Source: Platerodrilus igneus
Taxonomy: Eukaryota > Arthropoda > Insecta > Coleoptera > Lycidae
Direction of reading: 5' to 3'
Assembly (NCBI GenBank): GCA_036346225.1
Contig: JARFIW010000139.1
Location: 6,262,001 to 6,326,000 of the forward strand
DNA length: 64,000 bases
The notes under the pieces were generated by a model. It worked only from the letters and a program-made list of their open reading frames with translations, was not told where the DNA came from and made no database searches. Position 1 is the first letter of the stretch, and each line of letters starts with the position of its first letter. The translations under genes and the position numbers were made by a program. Shown piece by piece: positions 44,449 to 55,093 of the stretch.

Positions 44449-45542
44449 TCGGCGCCGGATTTAAGCATAGGCGACCTAGGCGCGCGCCTAGGGGCCCGCA
44501 CCACAAAGGGGCCCGCACCACATTTTAAAATTACAAAATAATTTCACTGGTCATGTTTTATTATCGTAGATAGTACGTTGTACGTACATACTTGATACAA
44601 GACCTTGATTGTGAATGTACAGGGCTAGTATATTAGTAAATGTAATTATGGTGACATTGGGAGCAGAGCAGCGGGTTGGTGTGCGTTTGAAGTATCTCTT
44701 ACCGGTGCGAAGAGTTGGCAGTGGGTGCCGCACCTGCGTGATAGCGATGTGTCAGCCATGATCGACCCGTTCACAATGACCGGGTCATTCTAAACTACCT
44801 GTCACCTGTGATTGATCAATCACGTTTCAGAACCCTATCGATCTAGATCATGTAAAGCAAATATTATGCGAATTGGAGAGCTGTGGTTAAGAAACACGTG
44901 TCATTCGTGAACGACCCATTTGCTATTTGCTTGACCTGATCGATTTAGATTGTAAACGATCGCAGTACAACTGCAAGTACGTTTATTTTCCAAAAGTATC
45001 AAAATCAATGTAAAAAAAAGTTAATTGATTTTTAAAAAAGTTGAAAAAATTACATCTTCATTGACGTGCCCTCGCTTTGGCCTACATGATTGATTTATGT
45101 AGGCGCAGGCCTAATATTATTTGATAAATGAAATATATAACTTTTATTGTTGTTGCTGTTCAATCGTAAACAATATTCCACTTTCCTTTTTTTTCTCCTT
45201 GCTTAATTTTAAAGAAAACACAACTCTAAATTAAATTCTTTAGAATTTCAAAGACTACCAAACCAATATCTGAGCGGAAATAAATTTCTAGGAATGAAAC
45301 GAATGTTTTGGCCAGGGTATTTTCTGGTTAATTAAAAAAAAAAAATAAATGAAAATAAAAATTGAGATCAGTTGGTATTTTGCATTTATTTGGAGTGAAC
45401 GTCTTGCGCATTTATTTTCATTTATAAATCCACAAAAATAATTGTATCCAATAAAGAAACCAATATATTTTCAAGCCTATTAACTAACTAATGTCTTTTA
45501 TACGAGACACAGGCAAGTATTTCTCTTTAGGAAGATTCTACT

Positions 45543-45837
45543 ATGGACCGTCATAAAACACAAAGCAATCGCCATAAAACGAGAGAGGTGTTCAAAAGCG
45601 GCAGTGCAAAACGAAAGATGGCAAAAGAAAAGGAGAAAAAGAATGAAAAGGTCCTAGTCAAATCACGTCGCATGACTGACTTTATAACAAAGTGCAATGC
45701 AACACCATCATCCACCAACATCTGTTTCTGAAGTGGCAGAAAACAACGACGTCGTGAATGATGATGTAAATGAACCAATTACCAGTAACAATCCCCGACA
45801 GCCCGGAAACCAAACAGAAGCCAATATAGAAGACGAG
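45543..45837 (+). pseudogene. hAT transposase, first exon
   Basis: MDRHK...SGSAKRKMAKEKEKK is the usual basic start of ZMYM1-like hAT proteins. A frameshift near 45700 moves to a second frame with PTSVSEVAENND, ending at a GTGGGT donor-like site near 45838. An intron to about 46260 (TTTACTTTCAG acceptor) is probable. Confidence 0.65.
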
Positions 45838-46261
45838 GTGGGTTCTATTTTACATACTATCATTACTATCGTACTTTGGAATTGTATTAAATAGCAAATA
45901 CGTTTTGTAAAATCCTCAAGTAAAGTATAAATTAATATTTGCAAATTGTGTGTTTAGAAATTGTTTGAAAATCATAAATTAATTTATTTTCTTGTCATAT
46001 GAAAAAAAAATTCTATCACGAAGTTTGTACAACATTTTTTTAAATAAATTTCATAAATTATGAGGGCCCGGGGGAGACCTACAAAAACAGTTGCAAGTTC
46101 AGTACTTTAAATATATTTTTGTCAAATTGTGCAAAAAATAGTTTTTTTGCAAAAAATGCTCCAGTACACAATTATACAAAAAAAAATTAATTTAAATCTT
46201 TTTATAACTTTTAAATACAATGTTTTAAAAATTGTTGTCTGATTGAACTTGTTTACTTTCA

Positions 46262-48600
46262 GGTTCCAAAAATGCCTGAAGAGGTTCCCAGTGCCCTCGT
46301 AGATTGCTGAATTTGATCCTGAATCAGCTCCAATAATAAGTGCTTGTTCGAACAATGACATTGGAAAGTGGCCAGAAGTGCTTACATCAAGTGATATCGA
46401 CAGTTGTGTTAAAATGGACACCGGTTTGCTTCAAAACTGTGACAAGGATCTATTTAGACGTAAGTCCATAATACAGTCCGATATGGGCAAAGGCTACGAG
46501 AAGGGTTTTGTAAGGAAATGTCATACAAATTGTTTTATACGGAAAACCCGAAACGGCGAAACCATCAAACGCTCTTGGCTATGCTTTTCTCCCAGCAATG
46601 GTCATGTTTACTGTTATGTCTGTAAACTCTTCTCCCCAATACGCTCTCAGTTAACTTATGGTGAATATTATGATTGGAAAAATGCTGCAGCACGTTTAAT
46701 TGAGCATGAAACGTCTAAATTTCATTTAAATGCTGTTGTTGATTATTAGGTCCCGGGTTCGAATCCCGACACGGTCCGCTTGAAAAATGTTAGGCGAGCA
46801 TTTTTCACAAAAATACACCCTCGTTCGGATGAGAGGTATAATGGAGGTCCCGTGTGTGAGTGTTGTCAAGCACGTTAAAGATCCCTACCTTGTTTGAAAC
46901 AGCAAGGGTTCGGCAAAATTCTCCAGGTACAATAAAACTCGCTTCCTGGCCAATGTAGTACCTTCGGGTGGAGCATTGGAAAATCACATGTAATGTTATT
47001 GATTATGCAGGACGTACCAAAAGAATTGGTCAAATAGATCAAAAGCTTATTCATCAAGTGGAAAAAGTAGCTAAGTACTAGCGGGAGGTCCTTAAAAGGT
47101 TGATAAGTCTAATAGTGTTTATAAGTCAAAGAAGTTTAGCGTTTCGGGGAGAGAACGAAACCCTTGGATCACCGCGAAATGGCAGCTACCTGGGAATTTT
47201 AGAGCTCGTAGCACAGTATGACGAGTTTTTAAGAGGCCACCTTCAAACACATGCTAACCGCGGAAGTGGCCACACCAACTATTATCTTCTACAATATGCG
47301 AGGAAGTCGTAAACATCATAGGAAAACTAGTGTTAGATGAGATCATATCTCGAATCAAGTAGTGTAAATATTTCTCAATATCTCTAGATTCGACACCCGA
47401 TGAAGGTCATGTTGAACAACTCAGCTTGGTCTTTAGGTACTTGAAAGATTTCACACCTGTTGAAAGGTTTTTGACATTCATGCCTAAACAAGGGCATAAA
47501 GCAAAAGACATGTTTAAAGGACTGCGTACCTTTTTGAATAAAAATAATCTGGACATCAAAAACTGTCGTGGTCAGTCTTACGACAACGCCTCTGCAATGA
47601 GCGGAAAATACAACGAGTTGCAAGCGCTCGTTTTAGAAGAAAACACTTTAGCAGCATTGATACCTTGCGCTGGACATTCATTGAATTTGATACTACAAGC
47701 TGCAGCTGGTTGTCTTAATGCTGTAAGCTTTTTCGATTTTTTGGAAGAAATTTTTGTATATTTTACTGTCTCAACCAACAGATACCAGACCCTAACCGAG
47801 TGCTTAAAACGAATAGAAACTAAACAAAACGTTCTTGTACCCAAAAGGACGACAACAACACGATGGTCATGTCGAGCTGATGCTACCAAAGCTCTTTTGC
47901 GAGGATATTAAGAAATAAAACAGATCTGGTGAAAATTTCAAAAGACATGGAGAATTCAGGGATATCAAGAGTGGCTGCTCTGGGTTTAGTTCGAAAAATG
48001 AACAAGTTGGAGACAGGGTTGTATGCCGTTTTTTTGGGACAATATTTTGGGTCAAGTAAACAAAACTAGTGAATCTTTACAAAATCCTAGAATCGACGTG
48101 AACACAGCAGCATCATTGCTAAAATCTTTAAGAAGTCTGATTCAAGGTAAACGGGAAAGTTTCAAAGAGTATGAGCGAAAAGCTATCAAATTAACTGACT
48201 GTCTAGAATATGAAGTTGAATCAAAACGTAAACGGCAAACAAATGTACGTTTAGCTTCTTTTGACTGTGTACAAGCTCCGGAAGTTGACCTAACGCCATC
48301 TGATACATTCCGGACCCAAAGTTTCATTACCGTCATCGATAAACTTGAAGGTGCATCGACAAAGAAGCTTCAAGCAAACGAACTTATCGATATGAGGTTT
48401 GGTTCATTAACAAATTGGACATGCTCTCTAATGATGAGGTGTTAGCAGCAAGCAAAACATTAGTAGACAGCTACAACGAAGATCTAGACGAAGAATTGGG
48501 CAACGAAGTTTTACAATTCAAGAATTTTCTAACCAGTTTCATAACGAATTGAAAAAAGTGAAGAGCACATTAGTAAAGAAAAGTGGACGTATCAACTTAT
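46262..48600 (+). pseudogene. hAT transposase body (TTF zinc finger and DUF4371-like core), broken
   Basis: The TTF-type finger region is in 46378-46748 (WLCFSPSNGHVYCYVCKLF, then LIEHETSKFH). After a SINE insertion (46749-46994) the protein resumes: LAFRGENETLGSPRNGSYLGI at 47135-47210. Next come SLDSTPDEG and the conserved CRGQSYDNASAMSGKYN at 47560-47615, then LIPCAGHSLNLI and TTRWSCR. Frame breaks occur near 47060, 47310, 47910 and 48440. The final part to 48600 reads YNEDLDEELGNEVLQF and then stops. The C-terminal hATC dimerisation domain is absent. Motif order fits ZMYM1-like hAT transposases. Confidence 0.85.
46749..46994 (+). mobile_element. tRNA-derived SINE, copy 1, 5'-truncated
   Basis: Starts at the B box (GGTTCGAATCC at 46756) and ends GGAAAATCACATGTAAT. 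The flanks repeat TGTTGTTGATTAT (before) and TGTTATTGATTAT (after), a near-perfect 13-bp target duplication inside the transposase. Confidence 0.85.
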
Positions 48601-49657
48601 GTTGGATATTAATTTCTTCTACGTTTGCAAAATTCAAACTAAGACTTACTTTTCTTTGTCGATAGTCTTCGCACGAAATTTTCAAAGACGGAAAATTCAG
48701 TATTACTATTAATTACACTATAAACGACTTTACGTTTTACAAAAATAAACTTAAAATGAACTTTTGGTATCATTTCCCCCGTATTTATGTACATAGAGAA
48801 AGTATAAGTATAATTTGTCCTTAGATTAACCTAATTTTAATCAAATTATAGAATGTGTATTCCCGTATATTAACTAGAATTGTGGAAAGTGCTTTTATTA
48901 AATTAATAGTCAGACGTCATCGACAAAACAATGCAAGGCTAATGATCATACATTTCACTAAATTTATTTAGAATATACGTCTTATGTTAAACTGCATTTA
49001 AAATAGATTATCGAACCACTTTCTAGCTCACCGTGCAGAATTAATATATGTATTATACCTTTTGGTTTAATCATTTGTATGTGGATTTACTAATTGAAAA
49101 TTTTAACAATTCTAACCACTAATAAATATTTTTGGAGTTTAACTCTATTATCGAGCTAAATCTAAATAAAAATGCAAAGGTGTTTTGCTGATAGGTTTTT
49201 GAATATTAATACAATATATACAGGTCTTTGTTGGAACTAATTTTAAAAGACGTGATATTTAATTTCAATTCCCCAGGAAAATTCTATACTAATTTTATAG
49301 GTTACACCAGGGGTTTATCTCAAAAGACAGAGCCATACGGTTTAGAAATAGATTAAAGGTGAATTATATACGGTGCTTGCAAAAGGTTAATCTGCAAATC
49401 AGTAAGGGTCATTCGATTTGAAAAATTCCGAGGATTTGAGAACCTGAGGAAAACACAATAATTGAAATCTTACACGACGGTATATTAAAAATACTGCTAA
49501 GAGTAATTTTGTTTAATAATTCTAAAAATGGTGTTGGTGGTTAAATACATACAGGTAAAACCCACTATAAAACAATTATACGCGTCACTTTTCCAGTCAA
49601 GACTTGCATATAACGCCAACTAACATAATAAGGAGCTGCGCACGCTCGACCATCGGC

Positions 49658-49690
49658 ATAAAAGACGAGAGCCATGTTCCAGTGCATTAG
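49658..49690 (+). promoter_or_regulatory. TATA box and initiator-like site of the 275-aa gene, copy 2
   Basis: ATAAAAG at 49658-49664, then GTGCATTAGTCGTC about 25 bases later and the ATG at 49734. Conserved with 13592-13625. Confidence 0.65.
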
Positions 49691-49733
49691 TCGTCAAAGT
49701 ATCGTCGAGTTTGATTAAAATTATAAGTTAAAG

Positions 49734-50561
49734 ATGGATTTTTCTTGTGTTGACGTTACAAGTGATGTGCGAGTACCACAATTAAATATTAACCAACTAG
49801 TTGGTAAGACAACCTATAGGCTAGGCGAATTTCCCCCAAATTATCACCACCATATAATAGAAGTTGGTTTTGATTTATATGGTGGTCTTCAACCTGCCAT
49901 CCAAGTTATTTGCTGTAGTGGTATGTGTGCTGATTCTAAGATAACATTCTCTTACTTCGATTGGAAGAAATTGTGTACTTTTCAAGTGGAATTTCAAATT
50001 CACCAATTTGCTCAAGACTCAAAACAAGTCAGATTAAATGGTTTGACTACTGGAAACGATGTTGTTGACTTACAATTGGATCAAGATTTCAAATTGCAGC
50101 TGAGCACAGCCTTTAATAGAAGTACATGGCTGTTGAACAGTTTTGAAAAAGAGAATTTATATAATATGGAGATTACGAAAGATGGGAATGTTATTGTGCT
50201 ACCTGCGTACGAGTGCATCAAGCTATTAAATTTGCGAGAATTAATCTGTTTTAAAATGGCTGAGTTAAGGTGTAGAAACTTTCCAGAATTTTACGAAAAA
50301 TTTGTTGGTGATATAAAAAAAGTATGTGTAAATACGACGGAGGAAGAAAGGGTTCAAACGTTATTAGAGGGAGAGAGCAGTGCCAGTATTTCTCTGTCTA
50401 ATGATTGCAGCAATTTAAATTACTTGACAGTGTTGGAACTTATTAAATGTTTCCCCATCCAGTACTTAAAAGATGCAACTGCAAGGCAATCGCTTGCGCA
50501 AATGTTTAGAGATTTGGCTATCCCAGATTCGCCAGACTCTGGTTACCACAGCGGTTTATAG
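49734..50561 (+). CDS. Unrecognised 275-aa protein of the Polinton-like element
   Basis: A complete frame from ATG to TAG behind a conserved TATA promoter; its start is shared with the broken copy at 13669, which supports this ATG. The protein is soluble-looking, with no signal or membrane segment. It has an N-terminal block with GKTTYRLGEF near residue 25, Cys residues in VICCSGMCAD near 65 and an aromatic middle (TWLLNSFEKENLYNM). A leucine- and cysteine-rich stretch (AYECIKLLNLRELICFKM) lies near 165-180. The C-terminus ends SPDSGYHSGL. I cannot place it in a family. Because it sits in a virus-like transposon with its own promoter it could be a structural, regulatory or accessory protein; nothing here decides which. 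Full openness in an otherwise decayed neighbourhood is notable. Confidence 0.75.
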   Translation: MDFSCVDVTSDVRVPQLNINQLVGKTTYRLGEFPPNYHHHIIEVGFDLYGGLQPAIQVICCSGMCADSKITFSYFDWKKLCTFQVEFQIHQFAQDSKQVRLNGLTTGNDVVDLQLDQDFKLQLSTAFNRSTWLLNSFEKENLYNMEITKDGNVIVLPAYECIKLLNLRELICFKMAELRCRNFPEFYEKFVGDIKKVCVNTTEEERVQTLLEGESSASISLSNDCSNLNYLTVLELIKCFPIQYLKDATARQSLAQMFRDLAIPDSPDSGYHSGL

Positions 50562-50885
50562 ATGTTATCAATACATGTATGTATTTTATTAAAAACATAT
50601 TTCTTGATAAAGTTTGCTTTTACATATTTGTATCGCCAACATTAGCAAAAATTATTAATAGACGTATTAAACTATCTTGTTTTTATTTTTAGGTTTAAAG
50701 TGGTGTACCCCGCAAATAATAAACACAATATACCGCATGTTAACAAAAAATTGTAGAGAAATTCGAAGACAACTTTAATGTGGGTCTAGTATTATAATTT
50801 GTTGGTAGTAAGGCTAAGTCCTACTGTATTGTACGCGAGAAGGACACGATTAAAAAGATTAAAGGGATCTTACAAAGTGTAGTTA

Positions 50886-51164
50886 AGTAAAACCGCGGGT
50901 GCTACAACCTATAACGAGCATATATCCCCAAAAGGGGTAGGATGCAACTACGCAGCAGTGCGTGGGAGAATAAGGATTCTCTCCAATAAGAAATTAAAGT
51001 CATTGGGTAATGGTAGAAATGTTAAACCTATAAAGGCGATTATTAATTGTAGTTTAGTGACCGCGTTTGTGCACTCTTCGAGTGTCTTCGGCAATCTTCG
51101 ATTGTTTCCAAAGAAAATATTCAAGCCTGCCATTTTCGAAAAATATGGCGTAAAAGTTATTTAA
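50886..51164 (+). CDS. Small basic hypothetical protein downstream of the 275-aa gene
   Basis: The frame is open from about 50886 and has an ATG at 50958 (68 codons to 51164). The peptide is Lys/Arg-rich at first (RGRIRILSNKKLKS), then hydrophobic (AIINCSLVTAFVHSSS). Upstream in-frame sequence (HISPKGVGCNYAAVRG) looks protein-like but has no ATG, so an upstream exon or non-AUG start is possible. Not recognised. Confidence 0.35.
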   Translation, partial: SKTAGATTYNEHISPKGVGCNYAAVRGRIRILSNKKLKSLGNGRNVKPIKAIINCSLVTAFVHSSSVFGNLRLFPKKIFKPAIFEKYGVKVI

Positions 51165-51340
51165 AATTAAATTGCTTTATTAGTAAGTATTCTGTATACA
51201 ACAAGTTTGGTGTTCCCTTAGTAAAGTGTTTATTTAAAATTTGAATCCGGCAATTATTCATCAATTTCTAATACACAAACATAATTAATAGAAAGTCCAA
51301 GAAAAGAAATTATATACATGGCGTGGTCCTATTTTAAATC

Positions 51341-51395
51341 ATAACGTCTTCTAGTAATCCGGAAAATATGTACGAGGTCTTAAACGAAACCATGT
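51341..51395 (+). pseudogene. Short remnant of the polymerase-associated protein
   Basis: ATAACGTCTTCTAGTAAT, then GAAAATATGTACGAGGTCTTAA, match 37766-37820 almost base for base, linking copy 2 with the core of copy 3. Confidence 0.7.
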
Positions 51396-52084
51396 AAACA
51401 CCAACTTTATACCCAATTAATTAATAAAATCAGTTTGTCGGGCGAGGACAACAAAAAGTACATCATTCCTAATAGTACAGCAACCTAATTAAGGTAGGTC
51501 AGTAAGCAATATTAAATTGCTATTAATTGGCTCGCATTTAGCGTGGTTTTCCGTGTAATAACCGTATTTGTTTGGAGAAGATATACACTTTTAAAAAGAA
51601 ATTATATACAGCTTTCACATGTAATTCGGAGCGATGATTACGCCAAAAGTCGACCTTCCCATTTATATATTAAAAACACATTACATTGGAATGTTTTTAC
51701 ATTATTCTCATATTGTTAGATTAACAACAATATGCCTTATTGACCGAAAACACGTTTCCTTTCTTTTTAAACAGCACATTAATTTCTTTTTGTTATAGGT
51801 CTTTTTTAAACAACACATTAATCTCTTTTTTGTTACAGGTTAACATGCTTGGATTTGGTTAAACAAAGAAGATAAATGTTATACTTTGTAAAAATTGTAT
51901 TCTATAAATTTATTAAACTGTAAATCGGATAAAATATATTATTAAATTTTTGCGTGCTTAATTTTTGTGTTGGTTAAAGCATATGTCATAGATGAGCAAA
52001 AAAAAATGTAGAGGTTTGAGAGCTTTAAAGTGTAACTTTGCAGGGCGTAGTCGGATATTAAATCTGTTTGCAGATTCGGGTAGC

Positions 52085-52557
52085 TGAGAAAAATCTAATA
52101 TTGATTGATACCAAACAAGATAGGTTTATCTCGAAAGATGCAATAGCTGCGGACGGTCAAAAATCGCTACCGGTAAAAATTCTTAAAATTGGGGTAGCTC
52201 TCTGGGGGATGATGCAATCTGAAAAATTCTTAGAAATTTGAGTAGCTGAGAAAATTCTAATATTGATTAATACCAAACAAGATAGGTTTATCTCGAAAGA
52301 TGCAATGGCTGCGGACGGTCAAAAATCGCTACCGGTAAAAATTCTTAAAATTGGGGTAGCTCTCTGGGGGATGATGCAATCTGAAAAATTCTTAGAAATT
52401 TGGGTAGCTGAGAAAATTCTAATATTGATTAATACCAAACAAGATAGGTTTATCTCGAAAGATGCAATGGCTGCGGACGGTCAAAAATCGCTACCGGTAA
52501 AAATTCTTAAAATTGGGGTAGCTCTCTGGGGGATGATGCAATCTGAAAAATTCTAAT
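52085..52557 (+). repeat. 162-bp tandem repeat in the right arm of copy 2
   Basis: Almost identical units with a period of 162 bases (GCTGCGGACGGTC at 52146, 52308 and 52470). The period is a multiple of three and one frame (52263-52556) stays open, giving a repeated 54-residue peptide with EIWVAEKILILINTKQDRF. A larger segment, 51880-52090, is also duplicated at 52561-52790. Confidence 0.85.
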
Positions 52558-53401
52558 ATTAAACGAAGAAGATAAATATTATACTTTGTAAAAATTGTAT
52601 TCTATAAGTTTATTAAACTGTAAATCGGATAAAATATATTATTAAATTTTTGCGTGCTTCATTTTTGTGTTGGTTAAAGCATATGTCATAGATGAGCAAA
52701 AAAAAAATTTAGAGGTTTGAGAGCTTTAAAGTGTAACTTTGCAGGGCGTAGTCGGATATTAAATCTGTTTGCAGATTCGGGTAGGTGAGAAAATTCTAAT
52801 ATTAATTGATACCAAACAAGATAGGTTTATCTCGAAAGATGAAAATGGTTAGTCGAAGAAAACTTTTTGGTCCAGATGTGGGTGCAAATGAGGATGCTGG
52901 TGCAAATGAGGCGGCAGTTCGTCACTAAATGCTCTACTGCGAGAAGCTTAGACGGAAAACAATCAGCAAGAGCGAATGAACATAATTTGCTGTACATTTA
53001 ATTTATGACTAGAGATTTATTCATAAGTACTTAATATTGGCTTGTACTTTTTTGTTGACTTACCAATGTACATTGAAGTGTTAAAGTTATGTTAGCGTTT
53101 GTGACTTATCTTTACTTAAAATAACCTGAGTTATATATTAACGATATTAAAGTTGTCTAATGTCTTAAATTATCTCATCCATATGGGTACAAACAACTTT
53201 TCAGGACAGACAATACAGAATATTTAGCGTAAATTCCCTTAAAAATAATCATTTTGCACCTAATGTTTCAAATTTTTCCGAGGGAAGGGCCTTTCATGAG
53301 GGGGGCTGGATAGTCCATACCCCCCCAAACCACGAGCCCAGGGCCCGCACTACAAGTGGAGCCTAGGGGCCTGTATTTACTAAATCCGGCCCTAAATCTA
53401 G

Positions 53402-54095
53402 TAATTTAGTTTAAAACACAATTGTGAAAACCGACGGTATGGTGGGTGTGTATGGGGGTTGTGGTGGAGGTTCTGTATTAATTTCGTATATTGATTGCTA
53501 TACTAGTTATGAAGTCACTAACTTTATGAATTTCAGTATTATATAAATTCTTACACGTTAAAGTACTATTCAGTTTAAACAATTACTAACGTATACAGAT
53601 TAAACAAAACTTAAGACACATCTAAAATGAAGCAGTAGAAGGAAATGAAAAATTAAAACCATTTATGGGAACATTACCGCGTATGGTTTCTATATCTCTT
53701 ATGTAGCCATCTATGTCGGCGACATGTACACTTTATCCAAGTTTATGTAGTGTTAGAAGCGTTACAGCTTATTTGAATTTCACGAGTTTGCAATTCATGA
53801 TCGAGAAACACAAGTATACAGGTATGCGTGAGATACGGTAATAGCGATGGGCAGTATTCAAAAACGTCTCTGGTGCACGAGATATCGTTGAATATATGTT
53901 GCTGTTGACGTGATACACGCTTTTGATAAACGGTTTCAACAGTTATCAAGCATTTATTTTTTGCAAAATGTATTTATTTTCATGACTTAACAGCAAATTA
54001 TTTGTGGTGGCTAAAGAACAATTTTATCTTAATATAGTTGTTATTGTCTAGTTGGTGAAAGAAAGTCATTCTTCATATGGAAATAATGTTGAAAT
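53402..54095. other. No recognised gene
   Basis: Between the hAT right end and the second hAT end. The 68-codon minus-strand ORF at 53949-53743 is unconvincing. Confidence 0.4.
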
Positions 54096-54796
54096 CAGTG
54101 ACGGACCAACGTAAAATGCGACCCGAAGCATAAATTAAAATTGCGCCCTTTGATGAGCTGATGAATATGTGACATATGAAATAGTTCAATCAGTTACACA
54201 AACTAGAAAATATATTATGTATTTATATTAATTACAATAACATCATCATCATCATTAAGTCTTCAGTTCTAGAACTGGTTGGACGTGTACCTTCATTGTT
54301 TCCTAGTCTGAACCAACCTACACATTTCCCTGAAATTTGCACAGTCTGCATCTATCACTATCTGTGTGCTAAAGTCTGATCTCGGTCTACCTCTAACTCT
54401 CTTTTCCTATCTCTGCTTGTAGTATATCTCGTACTATTCCCCAAAAATGCCTTAGAACGTATCCTGTCCTTCTATTTCTCCTATTTTTTTCGTTTTCCAC
54501 AGATATCTTTACTTCTCTACTATTTCTACAACCTATTTGTAATTAACTTTATCTGTCCAAGCTACCATCCTCATACATCTGAAGCACACCATTCCAGTAG
54601 GCTTCTATTTCTTTCTGTCTGCTTTTCCTACTGACCCTATTTCATAGACATACTATGCTTTGAACAGTTTTCTTCTTGTATCTATGTTCGTTGTCTTTGA
54701 ACATAGCTGCTGTTCCTTCTTGTTTGATGCAGTTCGGTCACCTTCTTTTATTTTACAGTTATGTACCCTATTTCACCGATATTCAGTGGTATGTGA

Positions 54797-55084
54797 AAGG
54801 GATGGGTATGTGTGTGACTACTACGCCCAAGGTCCCGGGTTCGAATCCTGACACGATCCGCTTGAAAAATGTTAGCTAAGCATTTTTCACAAAAATACAC
54901 CCTCGTTCGAATGAGAGGTAAAATGGAGGTCCCGTGTGTGAGTGTTGTCACGCACGTTAAAGATCCCTACCTTGCTTGGAACAGCAAGGGTTCGGCAAAA
55001 TTCCAAATTTTCCAGGTAAAAAAAGCTTGCTTCTTGGCCAATATAGTACTTTCGGGTGGAGCATTGGAAAATCACATGTAAGGT
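54797..55084 (+). mobile_element. tRNA-derived SINE, copy 2
   Basis: Starts within the A-box region (GGGTATGTGTGTGACTACTA) and has a perfect B box. Its tail is GGAAAATCACATGTAAG. Confidence 0.85.
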
Positions 55085-55093
55085 TGATATTGT

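Larger units (their letters stand above)
48606..52938 (+). mobile_element. Polinton-like element copy 2, left part missing
   Basis: 48606-49733 repeats 12366-13668, then comes the open 275-aa gene, a small downstream frame, a fragment of the polymerase-associated protein (51341-51395), arm modules and the terminus CGTCACTAAATGCTCTACT ending at 52938. That terminus differs from copy 3's (CGTCACTAAATACCCTACT) at only two bases. A left terminal repeat was not found, and the hAT C-terminus is also missing at the junction. A deletion spanning both therefore explains the left edge better than a simple insertion. Confidence 0.7.
44449..53393 (+). mobile_element. hAT-like DNA transposon (ZMYM/TTF type), containing a SINE and Polinton-like copy 2
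   Basis: Ends are TCGGCGCCGGATTTAAGC at the left and, inverted, AGGGCCGGATTTAGTAAA at the right. Both are followed inward by CCTAGG and GGGCCCGCAC. The flanking 8-bp duplications TAATCTAG (44441-44448) and AAATCTAG (53394-53401) differ at one base. Such 8-bp duplications are the hAT hallmark. The transposase runs on the plus strand through 45543-48600. Its C-terminal dimerisation region is missing where the Polinton-like copy begins. Confidence 0.8.

Noticed and set aside
53743..53949. 68-codon minus-strand ORF with histidine- and cysteine-containing peptide
   Set aside because: No catalytic motif or extension of similarity upstream or downstream.
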